Of a stretch of DNA of 45,146 bases, positions 12,168-24,359 are shown piece after piece. Every line of letters starts with the position of its first letter. The stretch's first letter is position 1. The position numbers and the translations under genes were made by a program. The DNA is from Candolleomyces eurysporus (lineage: Eukaryota; Basidiomycota; Agaricomycetes; Agaricales; Psathyrellaceae), in NCBI GenBank assembly GCA_027579435.1, contig JANBPK010001253.1, positions 1 to 45,146 of the forward strand. Reading direction: 5' to 3'. The notes below the pieces were generated by a model, which searched no databases, was not told the DNA's origin, and saw nothing but the letters and a program-made list of their open reading frames with translations.

Positions 12168-13866
12168 ATGTCCTTGCGAGCTGGAGGCAAAGCTGGACCT
12201 CCACTGTCTCGAACTGGAACACATTCGACGACGCCTTCGGATATGCCAGGAGACTTGCCAGCTGAGTTGTGGCTTCGCATCGTCTACCTCATTCCCGACG
12301 ATCACTTTGCAAGCCTATTTTGGGTCAACCGAGCTTTCTACCAATTGGCCACCGAACGGAAGTACCGGCACCTCGTTCTTGATGATGACCGCCCATCCGC
12401 GGTATTGGCGAAATTAGAACGAATCGAGTGAGTACCTGTACTTATTGGCTCTCTGACAAGGCTCACCGATGAAACGAATTCATGCAGATACACCCCCGTC
12501 TCTCCTCTGGTCAGATCAATATCCTTCTATCCTAGAGCAATTAGATCCGCCTGCGTTCGCTCAAGCCGCGGCCTTCAGAAAATTCCAAGAAAGGCAAATC
12601 ATCGGGATTGGCCAGCTTCGTTCCGGTGAGCCCTGTCGATCTTCGTACATCAACAGGTTAACACCGAGTTACTGAATATAATCATCAGTTTGGAGACAAG
12701 CCAATTTGCCATTCCGGAAGATGTGACCCTGGCTGACCGTCTATTAACCGGTCTCTCCGGTCTCCAGAATGTCAACGAATTGGCCATCGAATGGATGATG
12801 GCCAGTGCACCAGAAATACCATTCTGTTTTCCTCTCTTAAATGCCTTGTTCCAATCCCTCGGCCAACAATTGACGACCCTTACGCTCCGCATGGGCCTGG
12901 ATCAACTTTGCCAGTTGGCCGAAAACGGTCCGGCCCTTGGATCCCTCCAGGAGCTATCATTGCACATTGGTCGCAGTGAGCTCAGCGAGACTCGTCCAGA
13001 AGATGCGACTCAAAACCAAGAGAAGCTAGCAAGTTTTATCAACGGCTTATCACCCACTCTACGCAAACTTTCTCTATCGAGCTCGGACCATGTTCGACTT
13101 GAGCCTCCCTATCTCGATCTGGTCTTCCTCCCCCACCTCCGATCTCTTGCATTCCATCTTCCTTTCGATTCACATCACATCGCGAACCCTCACGGTTTGA
13201 ACTCCTTCCTCAAACTCCATACGACTATCTCCGAGCTCTCACTTATCCCTTGTCATTGCTGTAAACGGCCTCCGAAATCACAACTCATGGACACGGATGA
13301 ATGGCTTCAAGAGGTATTCACCGGAGTCGATTTTGAGGAGCTTCGCACCCTGGAGCTAGGGCTCAATACCCTCGGTGGTGACTCTCGGGTGCCACCTGTC
13401 GCTCGATCCATTGGGACCGTTGCCAGCAATCTATCTTGCCTCACCATCACCGGCGTCCTAACATCCGTCGAAGACCTCGATGTCATTCTCAGACCGTTTA
13501 CCAAAAATGGCAACAGTACTCCCAAAAAGGTCGTATTGGAGGTCCATGTATTGTCTCGCCAGGTTCTCGAGACGATCTTTAAGACTCTTCCGAACCTCGA
13601 AACGTTGGACTTGACGTACCGATGGGTTAGCAAGGCGGGAAATTGCGACGAGGTAAGTGTGTTTCATTGGGCCTGTGAAAGGATATTGACCTCTCTATGA
13701 TTAGGGGTTCTTCGTGCAAGATCTTGAAGGCAGGGTTTACCCTGGATGTAATTTGAAGCAGCTATTCGTTCGCTGTTCCCACTCAAATGACCTGGGGCGC
13801 TGGGCGTCTCAGCTGGCCATCATCCGCTCTATTCCTAATCTTTCAACAGGTTCTCATTCGTCATAG
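12168..13866 (+). CDS. F-box domain protein (mushroom-expanded family)
   Basis: Exons 12168-12427, 12488-12625, 12689-13652 and 13705-13866; introns are 60, 63 and 52 nt with GTGAGT, GTGAGC and GTAAGT donors. All phases close to one frame of 507 aa. Residues about 29-70 form a clear F-box (DLPAELWLRIVYLIPDD ... FWVNRAFYQLATERKYRHL), the canonical 'LP.ELWLRI..LIPDD' type common in Agaricomycetes. The rest resembles a leucine-rich solenoid (LQNVNELAIEW, LTTLTLRMGL, LGSLQELSLHIG, LRKLSLSSSD, LETLDLTYRWV), the usual substrate-binding part. By family knowledge it acts as an SCF substrate receptor; the substrate is unknown. It is not a close relative of the two F-box genes at 7936-9295 and 14015-15401, whose F-box and intron positions differ. 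Confidence 0.8.
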
Positions 13867-14014
13867 GGCACAACAAGGATGGTAACATATCAATGGGAGC
13901 CGAACGGACAAACATCTGGTGGTCTGTAATTGTACACAAATTCCAATACTACAAAGACTCGGAGATCTGGTGTGAATTGCGTTGGCGATCGCAAAGGCCA
14001 TATATAGTCATAAG

Positions 14015-15401
14015 TCAAAGTTGTTGAAGTAAGCCAGTGAGCCCGGCCCTGTACCATTTCTCATTCGCTTCATCCCAGCGGACTGTGATTCCCACCATGG
14101 ACATGAGTCGTAAGTGGGTGGACCCCAGCTCCCTGGCCTTGTGCGCAACGGATAACAGCCCTTCAAATATGTTCTCCTTTCCTTGTATCGTAACAGCAAG
14201 TCCAGCCGCCAACGGGAGCTCTTCAGTCCCATCGTACTGACCATACTCCAACATCAACGCCGTCAAGTTGGGAGCAGCGCGCAATATAGGATGTAACAGA
14301 CGGAAATCCTAAAGTATGTGACCACCAAAATGGATGAGTTTTGAGCTTTGGAGCAAGTATGAGTACCCACGAAAGGCCGGAGATTCCACGTCGTGGCCAT
14401 AAGGGCCAGGGAGGAGGCGTTGGGAAATGCTGCCATCGCATTTGAAACTATTTCTGGCATATCCTTCAGGGGATCTTCCCCAAGGTCTCGAACAACGAAG
14501 CCGATCGACCGAATCTTACGGTGGTCAATCTTGATGTGAGAAAGGTAGGGCCGAGTGAACGAGTTCATTGTGACTGTCTCGATAACAAAGGCCAGCCGAA
14601 GGCTCTGCTTCCATTGATATGAGAACAACAACGGTCTGGGAGCAAGGACCGTGCCAGTTGATGTTGGTTCAGGTTCGAGGTTCAATTTATTCGAGGAATG
14701 TTGCGATGCTAGCTGAATGAAGTTGAAAAGGCCGATAACCTCGAGGGAAGGTTGGTAGCGTGCGACTTTGGCATAATCTGTGATGGAGTCGAGGTATAGA
14801 CTGCGAAGAGAGAAGTAGCCCTCCCTTCCCGAGTGTGTATGTGTTAAGACAGTAAGGCGCGTAAGATGAATCGATGAACCTACTTCAGCGCCTCCTCCAA
14901 GAAGTACACGTGCTTGTCGTTTTGCTGTTGAGTCTTCAGGCAGAACGAAAGTGACAGCAGATTGGCCATGAACCTGAGAGCAACGACAAGCCCACCGATA
15001 TGCTTGTCTGTCGATTCAGGGTCAGAGCCTAGCAGGTGCGCCCACAGGAAGCGGACAAGCCGGGCCTTCTTTGTGTTTTCTGTAAGGGTGCGAACACAAA
15101 GGTCGAAAGATTCGTCCTTGTCAGAATGTTGGCATAGGTAGATGTTCCTGTAAAGCTCCCTCTCTGCTGGCTCAGTCCAGCCTCTGTTAGTCAGAGACAG
15201 CGAAGCTAGCTGGCCTGGCGTGCAGAACGAGCATATATGCTCCCGAAGCTCCGTAACGAGATTGCTGAGAGGTTCTGGATATATCGTTGGCACGGTCAGC
15301 TCCTTCAGAGAACGGGAGACATAAGGCTGCATTTTACCTGAATGAGAGTCTGACATCCTCAAAATTCGATTTAGAAAGGTGTCTGAGAAGTGCCCTGGCA
15401 A
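14015..15401 (-). CDS. F-box-like protein, paralogue of the gene at 7936-9295
   Basis: Minus-strand exons 15401-14884, 14824-14371 and 14308-14015; introns 59 nt (GTAGGT...AAG) and 62 nt (GTGGGT...TAG). The phases close to 421 aa. Residues about 47-89 are an F-box-like segment (LVTELREHICSFCTPGQLAS ... WTEPAERELYRNIYL). The following region aligns with the plus-strand paralogue: YFSLRSLYLDSITDYAKVARYQPSLE versus YFSLNSLYINRIHDYPTLVRSQPCLE type sequence, and HRKIRSIGFVVRDLGEDPLK versus HREID.VSFAIQDLGKGTL. The C-terminus MSMVGITVRWDEANEKWYRA also matches. Predicted role: SCF substrate adaptor by family analogy. The pair is arranged in opposite orientations on either side of two unrelated genes, so this is an old dispersed duplication. 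The N-terminal 40 residues before the F-box lack a counterpart in the paralogue; starting at the ATG at 15356 is possible. Confidence 0.75.
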
Positions 15402-16541
15402 TGAGGCATCGATAATGATAAAGGAGTCCTTGAAGCTTGAAGGAGCACTAGTATCACGGAGTTGGAATTGATTTCGGCCAATGCCAGGCTACAGCCTCAC
15501 TCAAAATAGCGCGAAGATACCATACCGGTTCTGAATCTTTGATTTAGTGACTGAATTAACAATAATACTTTCTCCTCGAATGTGGATCCAAAATGATCTG
15601 GTTAGTATCTTATCTAAATCTCGGCTCATGCGATAAATATCATCGTACCAATGGCGCTAGCAGTTGATAGGAACGTTGACGCAATTAGTCAGGTACTAAG
15701 CCGTCTCACATCTGTTCTGCTGTAGGCCATCTCATGAACGACGGACGATACACGTCGAATGTTCACGTTCGCTGTAGGTGGTCTATTCCTGTCGAGGCCT
15801 AACATCCGCTTTAGATTACCATTGAAGACAATCGCATAACCCTCTAGTACTTTTCTCGGTCGCACTCCATCAAACCGAAGTCCTTCAACTATGTTCAGGT
15901 ATACCCTCACCGACCAACAAAGTCTGACGCGCGGTTTCCAGGACAGGGGAACGTTAACTTTGATCAAGGTTCTGACATCCTTGATGTTTCCAACGGACGA
16001 GGAGCTCGGTTTGGACCCTCGCGTTTATATTCGCCTGCCATAAAAACCAAATGCCCCCACAAAGTACATCTAAGAGTTCTCAAACACAAATGGGTCAAAA
16101 CCCTTTTCTACGACGGCGTACATCAGCGATATCGTACCCTCCGGGTTTGGGGTCGCAAGCTCGCATCTTCAAGGTGATTGAAGTCGAGAAACAAGGAACG
16201 GGCTGGCTGGGGGCTTTGCTGGGGAGGTTGGAGCAAAACCGATAACTTCAAGGATCTGTTCCTCTTGATCCGCGCCCACTTGGTTGCCAAATCCTCCCGG
16301 CTTTTGCTTCGGAACAGAAAGGGTGGGAATCCGGAGAATCAAGCACTTTGCTGGGTGTATGAGCACGGCGCTTACTACCCACTGTGGGAACCCCGGGCGA
16401 CACCCGTCATCAATCGACGCTTTTGATGAGAGCAACCGCAGCCGGCCTCGATTCTTTCAATGGGACTGCTCGTCAAATTTACAGCATTGGCGACTCATAT
16501 ATTTACCCCTTGCTGCACGCCGGGCCTGTCCTTTAACCACC
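15402..16541. other. Intergenic between divergent genes
   Basis: 1.1 kb between two divergent starts. A minus-strand open frame of 92 codons (15967-15689; contains RPPTANVNIRRVSSVVHE) and a + strand frame around 16051-16245 are present, but neither has splice-linked partners or a recognised domain. I do not call them. Confidence 0.35.
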
Positions 16542-19158
16542 ATGCCTAACAGCAAAAATCTTGACCCTGGACCGAGTCGAACCAGGACACAGCGAACGTC
16601 TGTGAGCTGCAAATGCACGACCGTCGTCGTTGGCGCTATTCTTGCACTCTTAGCCTACGCAGTCTTCGTCAAGATTGCTTGGGAATTCTATTGGAACATG
16701 CGCGAACCCCACGATTGGATGTACTCGGACAAGACGGCGGAGGAAGTGCGAGACTGGTCTGCTGTAGTGCGCCCGCTTGTCGATCGAAACCAAAAGTTTG
16801 ACATTACGGCGACAGTGTGGGCTCGGAAACCACATCAGTACCGCGAATCCTATGGTCTGACCAAGGACCAACCTCTCGAGGAACCTATATTCTCAGGTGT
16901 CGTGTTTCGTGGTGTCACATTCATGGATGAGCACGTCCATGCCAAGGTTAATTTATCCATTCCTTTGAAAACCTTGTGAGTGACCCTTTCTTCCGGCATC
17001 TTACGGAACGTCATTCCTCACCACTTGGCCAGTAAAGAGAAACACTTGGAAAACTGGGATCTGAGAGCGAGCTTCAAGCTCATTCCCCAGTCGTCGTCCC
17101 TCCTGCGATACATGAAGAAATTCACGACGTGGCATCCTCCTGCATATTTTATCACCTTCCCGCCGATTAGCCAAGGCAATGATCCAAGACATTCGGTCAC
17201 CGACTCGTATGGCGTGACAGTACCGCTCATCGACTTCCATCCCGTCAAAAGCTCCTGCGGCAAGAGTTTCGGAATGCAAACGAGGGGAGATACAGAGAGT
17301 GAAGACGCAGAAAGAGAGGCAATCTTCGTGTCGACAAAAGGGAAGTCCCTTTTAGATTACCATCCATACGTCATTACCAGGTACGCTCTAGATTCCAACA
17401 ACCGTGTTTGAGCACCGCACTCAGATGGTATTACATAGAACAGACCTTAGAGTGGTGCGGATGGAAAGACTCTACGACAGATACGCGTTCGAGCGACACC
17501 AAAATAATCTTCAACTGATCACCATGGTGCGAAGTGTTCTCCTCAGCAATGGGCAATATAATACTCACCCTCATGAACGTCATAGGACTTGAACGGCTGC
17601 CCTGCCGACTCAGGAGGCGATGGCAGATGGTGCTATCGGAGTTTTCGTTCACGAGCGAACTGTGAAACCGAGATAGAACTCGAAATTCTTGATGAGAACA
17701 CCGGCTTGAATACAACACAATTTGCGTACGCTCCCTACCTCCATGTGAATAGACAATCACGGGGGCCGTTAGTAAGTGTCCGTGTAGAGGACTCGAACGT
17801 GCACGAGCTGACATGCAACCACTAGGATCTCATAGCCATGCCTCTCAATCGCGAAGGCTGTCCTGACACTCCTGCGGTCGGTGAGTTGTCAGGAAGCGCT
17901 GGTGTGAAGAATACAGCTTAACAGCTGACTCCATTCTTGCCACAGAAGACCACCTGAACGTCACTTGGAATATTGCGTACTCTGGGAGCACGGCAGAAAA
18001 GCTCGAATTCTCCGAATTCATCGCCTCCTCCAGGTTCAACCTCACAGACACCGAGTTCAATAAAGCACAAGACCAACAAGCGGTTGAGAATATCGGTGCG
18101 TCATCTGTCCCATGTCCCTTTCTGAATCTTGAAAACCAAATTTCCTCGAATCTACTAAATCCAGCTCGATTTCATGGTCATAAGTTCTCCTCAGAGTCTC
18201 ATGTTGCGAGGAAAATGATGGCGGATACCATTAGGTGAGTCAGTTCTTCCAATAAACGTTACTTGCTTCTGAACACCTTCCTTCCTCATCTTTACCCTCT
18301 ATTCACTCAGAGCCATCATGATATTCATTCGCTTTCCTCTTCAAATCCAGTATTGGTACACGCGGAATACAATCGTCGGAATAAGCACCCTGCGGTCATA
18401 CCTGCTTGCTGTCGCCTTGACACTCTACTTCATCCATGACATCTGGGAATCAGGCGCCCTTGAGCCAGATATATCGTTTATGCGGAGTATCTACCGCATT
18501 TTCGAGGCTTTCAGCTGTGGTTTGTTAATATCAATCGGTGTCTTGACGACGATACTTCGCCTCGAGTTTGTCGGGCAACGTCCCTTCGTCCGGGTCCTGC
18601 CCGCATCTCATCTCGAACGAGCGAGTCGGAGATTGGAAACTCGGGGTGGAATGGGGTGGATGTTTGCCGTAAGCATTTACCTTGATACTCTAATCGTGCA
18701 AAGTAAAAACCACTTGTCCACTCATTAACAGGTTCTTGCCGGGTCCTTTGCCTTGTACCTCATCGCACCACTCCGCGATTTCCACCTCATTACTCCTCTG
18801 GGACCGCGTCCAGACCCANCCCCCCAGTTGGATTACGCCGAGGAACATGGAGGTCCTGATAATGTATCCCCTTACTTTTTCAGGTCTCATTTTCCAGATG
18901 GTCATGAACTACAGGGCCAAAACCTTCGCGGGGGATTACAAGTTTGCTGCTTGGGCAGAGTTCGTGGAGGTTCTTTTACGTTTAGCTCCTCACACACTCT
19001 CTTGGGTCTCTGGATCAGTTGGCGGGGCTCCAGACGTTTTGCGCGATGGATTCACATTAGAGGATTTTGTGTATATGTGCGCAGTGGGAGCCTTTGCTAT
19101 CCAAGCGAACATATATCCCGGCGTCCGGCAAGATATCGAAGATGAGGGTAGTGAGTGA
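16542..19158 (+). CDS. Polytopic membrane protein with large non-cytosolic domain, family unnamed
   Basis: Ten exons: 16542-16975, 17033-17380, 17439-17526, 17586-17771, 17826-17880, 17946-18095, 18165-18234, 18311-18668, 18732-18826 and 18884-19158; about 685 aa. Every junction keeps phase; the last donor (18827, GTTGGA) is weak and works only if the N at 18819 is dropped. Residues about 26-51 are a transmembrane helix (VVVGAILALLAYAVFVKIAW). A globular domain of about 400 residues follows, probably lumenal or extracellular, with conserved-looking blocks GVVFRGVTFMDEHVHAKVNLSIPL, SYGVTVPLIDFHPV, HPYVITRTDLRVV and DLIAMPLNREGCPDT. The C-terminal third has four to five hydrophobic segments (RSYLLAVALTLYFIHDIW, FSCGLLISIGVLTTIL, FAVLAGSFALYLIAPLRDF, DFVYMCAVGAFAIQANIYP) and the block NYRAKTFAGDYKFAAWAE. 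I know this architecture only as a conserved uncharacterised family of basidiomycetes. No RING, kinase or transport motif is visible, so no function is assigned. Confidence 0.7.
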
Positions 19159-20107
19159 GGCGTACTTTGATCCATACATCTGGCATCTCAATGATATACA
19201 CTAAAACCTTCTCTAATTTTAATCATGCTGCACTACTCCTTAGCGTTCCTTTGCCCCCCATGCTGGGGTTTGGCTGGAGTTCGGAGTTCGAAATCAAGAC
19301 TAAGGCGCGTCCAGTGTGGCGCATTCGCTCCGGACTATTTCCATATCCGCTCATGCCCTTCTACGCTTTCGGCTACCTCGCTATTTCTCGAAACTACTCG
19401 GAGATTCGGACCTAACTCTTACCCTCAGGTGTGGACGCCTCGCGTTGAATGGGCTAAAATCGGTCTAACTCGAGGCAAACTCAAACGCGTCAAATCATAC
19501 CCGTTCAGGTTGGGCCCTCGAGTTGGAAAGTCGCACATTCTGAGCGATGCATGGGGTGAGTACGCCTTTTCGACCTTTTGAGCGGTGCCATCATAGGTTT
19601 CTCGTGGTCAAGAAGGGACTGACAATCGCGAAGGACGATTCAGGCTACTGGACAGCACAATAAACTAGATCTGACCCCGGCTTCCTTGGTGCAGTGAGGT
19701 GCAGTGTGGCGTGGAGCTAGCTGGCTACCGTATATTAATGCTCTCTTCACGCACATTCTCCTTTTTCGATTGGAGAATCTCTCCGATACAATGGAAGGGG
19801 TGTTCGGTTCGATATAGTAAAAGGTACTCGCACAGCACAAAGCAACGTGCCATTCACCGCCCAAGCATCTGCTAGTCTTGGTACACAATTGCTTGTCTCT
19901 CTATTGTCATGCTCAGGTCGTTTGCTTTGGGAAGCAGTCTCGTGCGTCTGGCAGTGCTCCTCCCGTTCCGGCGCCCCGTTCAGAATCGGAGAATGAGGCT
20001 TCCGCGTGGTCCTACCGTATGAAACTCATGAAACTTAACTTCTGCCTCTCTATAAATTGCTTTCCGCGCTGGTTCTATTCAGATGAACCCCACAGCCCCA
20101 TCGAGCT
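19159..20107. other. Intergenic, no gene supported
   Basis: Several short open frames exist but no splice-consistent gene. This stretch marks the change from single-copy genes on the left to the kinase cluster on the right. Confidence 0.35.
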
Positions 20108-21531
20108 ATGTTGAGTATCCTGAAGGCCTGCCTTCGACTTCTTTTCGTTCTCAACAGAGGACTCTTTCGCAAATGCATCCGCACAGTTTACATTCCGTTG
20201 CGCAACGCTCTCGGGCGAGAATCTGCTAGGAGGTCCTCTATTCTATTCGAGCTTTTCAGTGACACTGAATGGCTGCTAGAGACCTTGGTAAGTCGACTCT
20301 CCTCCCAACTCTCGTCAATATTTGAATACGATTGCTGATCGAGTAAAGCGAGTCGACGTAGAGATACAGTATCCTGCGACAGACCTCCGAACGACATGCG
20401 ACGTCCATATCGGAACTCTGAAGGGCGGAACATCGATCGAAAAAGTTCGTCATAATCACCATAGCATTCTTAGATGCTTCGTCAGGAGGCTCATCTTCAT
20501 CGCAGGTAGTGATCAAGGCCCTTCGAACGCCGGAAAAGGGTCTATTCCAAGATCGCAATGAGACCACAGGGTCCCTTACTCGAGTATGCACTCAATACAT
20601 CATTGTTTCCTAGCATCTGACAATGCCTTTCGCCTCGCAGAAAATCGTAAGAGAGTGCTTTGTGTCGTCGTTGGTGGAACACGAGAATATATGCGCATTC
20701 AGAGGGCTAGGACAGCTTGACGAGTTTGAACTCCCAGTGCTTGTCTCGGTCTATGTCCCACACAAATGCTCGGCCCATATAAGCCGCCATCCAGAACGCA
20801 GACTTCCGGTGGTACGTCTCTCTTGCGACGTTCCCCAACGTAAAGGATCAGAATCGGATATTAATTCGAGTCTTTTGGTTGGTAGGTTCTAGAAATAGCG
20901 AGTGGAATGGAATACCTCCACGGGATTGGGATCGCACACGGAGATATCAACCCAGTGAGTCTACTCGAACTGACCTAGTCTATTGCGAACTAGCTGAACA
21001 CCCATTTCTTAGCAAAACATTATGGTCAACGAGAGTGGGCGAGTTCAAATCATCGATTTCGGGTTAAGCAAGTTCCAATACATGTCTGGCTTCACGACTG
21101 TGCATGATGGACACAGGAATTTACGGTACTGCGCCCCCGAGTTGCTGAGACAAGAAAGGAATGAACGGGTTATTAAACCTACCTTCGAATCCGATGTTTT
21201 CGGGTTCGCTATGACAATGCTGGAAGTACGTGCCTCCCGCTACCATTTGGTTATGTCCTTGTTTTTACGCGGCTTTAGATATTGTCCTGGGACGGCAGAG
21301 GTAGGGCGTCCAAATGGATGCCATATAATCATCGTCGTACCGAGGTGGAAGAATTATTTCTGTGGATCAGGCTGACNGGGGGGGACACCCCCAGTCGAAA
21401 GACCGAAGCTGAGCAGGTACCCGAACGTCCCCAGCGCCTTTCACGACCTAATCCAACAATGCTGGGAAGAAGAACCATTTAACCGCTTATCTATGGCCGC
21501 TGTCGTGCACGATCTCCGCCGGCTTGTGTAG
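20108..21531 (+). CDS. Family A protein kinase K1 (TKL-like, HGD type)
   Basis: Exons 20108-20287, 20349-20444, 20506-20583, 20641-20811, 20886-20954, 21013-21225 and 21279-21531; about 352 aa. Exon lengths 96, 171, 69 and 213 are identical to those of K3. Visible kinase elements: VVIKALR with the ATP-anchoring Lys about 96, the helix-C Glu about 123 (KIVRECF), the catalytic loop HGDINP (Asp about 195), DFG about 213 (IIDFGLSKF) and the APE-like CAPELL. The glycine loop is weak (CDVHIGTL, one Gly). Two deviations: the catalytic-loop Lys is Asn (HGDIN instead of HGDIK), and Arg of HRD is Gly. The N-terminal 60 residues contain a hydrophobic helix (LRLLFVLNRGLF) and the family motif LFELFSDTEWLLETL. 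Fungal TKL-like kinases of this sort are expanded in Agaricomycetes with largely unknown roles. The N at 21377, next to a run of seven G, breaks the frame; without it the C-lobe continues VERPKLSRYPNVPSAF to QQCWEEEPFNR and the stop. Convergent with K2. Confidence 0.75.
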
Positions 21532-22346
21532 GCGAAGATTTCCGGCGCCTAACTCAGCCATGGCTAGATAACGGTATGCATTCTCCATGTCACCTCCAAA
21601 CCATCAATGCGACGAACCATCTATTGTTTCTCCAGATTTCTCTGAGATTGAGCGGCTTGAGTCAATAAGCAGTTTTTCCCAATCCCGGTCGGCGCTTGAC
21701 TGATCGGGGAGATTTAATGTATCGACAATTGAGCTGGCGTAGAACACGAGGTGCTGATTGTTCCAGGCTCGCTGCTTCAGTCCGCCAATTCAGGCAGAAA
21801 AATCGTGAATGCTAATATCACGCGCATGTCGAAGCTGTCCAGTTTAGCCGAATCACTTTGAAGGAATAGTTGGCCGATCAGTCGACGGCCTTCTACAATC
21901 TTTGGCTCCTACCGTTTATAGCATGGAATCTGGATCTGAGTCATGTGGGTTGTTGTTCAGCGCTGCATTTGGTGGTCAACAACAGAATAGTACAAAATCT
22001 TCTGTGGACGAGTATACATGAAGGAAGAAGTCGAGGTCTGTATATAGGGTAGACAAGAGCCAATTGTCACAGTGCAAACACAGAGTTTGTTCCGAGTCCA
22101 TGAATCTAGACGGGAATAGGACACGGATGGGCGGGCATTCAAGTTGGAGTCGAGTTGACCTCGGCACCAAGCTCGTGGAGATTGGCGGCAGTATTGAACT
22201 GTCCGTCGTTCCCGCATTGCATGTGGAAGGCGGAAGAAAGGAGGGACGAAGAAGGAAAACCAACCGGCGAAACAAAACTCCGACGTACGAGAGCCTACCT
22301 GGGAGACACGATGGTCCAATCCTAGCCTGTGCATACCTGGTTATCT
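21532..22346. other. Convergent intergenic between K1 and K2
   Basis: About 815 bp between two stop codons. Open frames here are short and unsupported. No repeat or element boundary was recognised. Confidence 0.4.
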
Positions 22347-23749
22347 TTACCGAGTCCGGGTCAGCTCTGGAGAGTGTAGCTCCGTACACACCAAGGCCAT
22401 AGAGGGACGCTTTCCCGGGACTTCCTCCCAGCATCGCTGAAGTAGATCGTGGGCAGCGCTTGGGATGTTGATATATCGCTTGAGTCGTGGCCTTTGGACA
22501 ACCTGGCCGACCTCGGTAAGCGTCTCCCATAAAATGTAATCGGAGCGGCAATGGTTATACGGGATGGATTGGGATACCACTCTGCCGTCTAGTATCTGCA
22601 ACGGATGAGAAAGGGAGCTCAGTAGCAGACACTCGAAATACACATACTTGCAGTAGGGTCATAGCGAACCCGAAAACGTCAGACTCAAAGGTTGGCTTGA
22701 TGACTATTTGTCTGAGCAACTCGGGAGCACAGTAACGGGTGTTCCTTTGCCCCTGTTGCTGAGTGGTAAACCCGACCAATGACTCAAACTTGCTTAAGCC
22801 AAAATCGATGATTTGAGCATGACCCTGATCGTTGATCATTATGTTGTCCTAAACGACGGGAATGGGCGCCATGTTTCGCAGTCAAACAATAGTATTACTC
22901 ACTGGCTTTATATCTCCGTGTATAATTTTAATGTCGTGGAGGTATCTCATCCCGCTTGCTGCACCTCTAACCTGGAACATTGAAATTAACACAAGAAATA
23001 TCAGATCGAATAAGCTTCAAAATCATACCACGGAAAGCTTTTCTTCTGGGTGCTCCCGCACGTAGTCCATGCATTGGTACGGGATGAAGAGGGAAACCAA
23101 TGCAGGGAGCTCAATAGCGTCAAGCTCGCTCAGACCTCTAAAGGGGCAAATATTCTCGTGCTTCAGCAAGGACCATACGAAGCACTCCCTGACCATTTTC
23201 TGTGTGGGGAGTGTCGTAGACGTTGAGTAAATCAGCGATGATAAGGGGGATATACTCACTCTAGTAGCGGATGCCCGAATGTCTTTCCTATTCTGTCCCG
23301 AGCTCTGCGAACTGACCAACCGAAGGGCTTTTACAACGACCTGAATGGACATAGTTTGTCGCTGACAACATGGGCGTCAAAGATTACTCACCTTCTCCTC
23401 CCTTCCTCTCTTGGCGAGCTTCCCAAGGTAAACATCGCAAAGGGGCCTCATGGCCAATGCTGGATGCTCGACTTTTACTGCAACACGCTGCAATGAATCG
23501 TCCATGAACGTTCATCCAAACGCGGATTTATAGTCAACGCACCAGTTTCTCAAGCAACCATCGGTCGTCAAAAAGATCAAATAAAAGTGGTCGCTTGTGA
23601 ATAGTACTGCAGAAGGGAATGTAAACAGCTCGGAGACAGAGGAGAAACAGCTCTTTGCTGACAAGGTAAGGCACCCTCAGAAACCTGTCTAGGATGGTCC
23701 AGGTTAGCATGGGGATGGTGGATGGTGTAGTACTAGTCCCGTCTGGCAA
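22347..23749 (-). CDS. Family A protein kinase K2 (TKL-like, complete motifs)
   Basis: Minus-strand exons 23749-23543, 23487-23392, 23340-23260, 23199-23029, 22971-22903, 22848-22648 and 22595-22347; all phase 0, about 357 aa. Motifs: VVVKALR (Lys about 105), MVRECF helix-C Glu (about 133), YLHDIKIIHGDIKP catalytic loop (Asp about 205, Lys about 207), IIDFGLSKF (Asp about 223), CAPELL, and the C-lobe LLQRCWEEVPGKRPSM. K2 is the best-preserved catalytic member of family A, with both HGDIKP and DFG. It still lacks the Arg of HRD and has only one glycine in the nucleotide loop (CDVYLGKL). The N-terminus (RFLRVPYLVSKELFLLCLR, then LLFDLFDDRWLLEKL) repeats the K1 and K3 layout. Divergent from K3, convergent with K1. 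Likely an active Ser/Thr kinase by motif content; substrate unknown. The start at 23749 could be replaced by the Met at residue 14. Confidence 0.8.
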
Positions 23750-24359
23750 TGGGCATGCTTTTGTCTTCTTCGCGGAGCTTCATTTTTCCCAACTTGGACT
23801 TGGGTGTGTTCGACTACTCGAGCAGTGGGCACTGCTTGGCACCGCCCGTTAACATTCGGACTGGCATGCCCCTTCCACCGTCTATACTTCACAGTAGTGA
23901 CAGCAGTTCTGACATTCTGCTGTGGAATTCTTGACTGGTAGGTCTTTTGCAGCACTGGATTCAGTACTACGAGGATAGCTTCCATTTAACAGAGGGTGGA
24001 TTCATGTTTACTGCAGAGAGCAAGAGGTTCTACCTTCTGCAAATTACTCGAACACGGTGAATGTCCCGATTCGAGACATGAACTCATCCGAAGGCTACAA
24101 GGGACGAGCTCGATCGCCGTTATCCAACCGACAGTCCACGGGCCCACAAGCGCGCTCAGCTACGAGACAAATCTTGTCATGATAAGGTTATCCCCCAAAA
24201 ACGACCTTATGGCGCGTACGAAGGGAAGGACTTCGCTCTGATCGGTATACCAGGAATCTGGCACGTGGCCATGAGGTTGACGCCCTTGCTGGCCGATGCT
24301 ACACGAGGCGCCCACTGGCACCTGCCTTCCCATCCAGCTATCTGAGCAGTAACAGCTAG
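23750..24359. other. Divergent intergenic between K2 and K3
   Basis: No gene recognised. It holds the K2 promoter and the distal K3 flank. The part nearer K3 (24360-24714) is listed separately because it is repeated. Confidence 0.35.

Noticed and set aside
15689..15967. 92-codon minus-strand frame as a gene
   Set aside because: No splice partners, no recognised domain, and it lies in a divergent promoter region.
22347..22551. Second minus-strand frame (191 codons, 22551-21976) overlapping the K2 3' end
   Set aside because: It overlaps the well-supported last exon of K2 in another frame and shows no domain.
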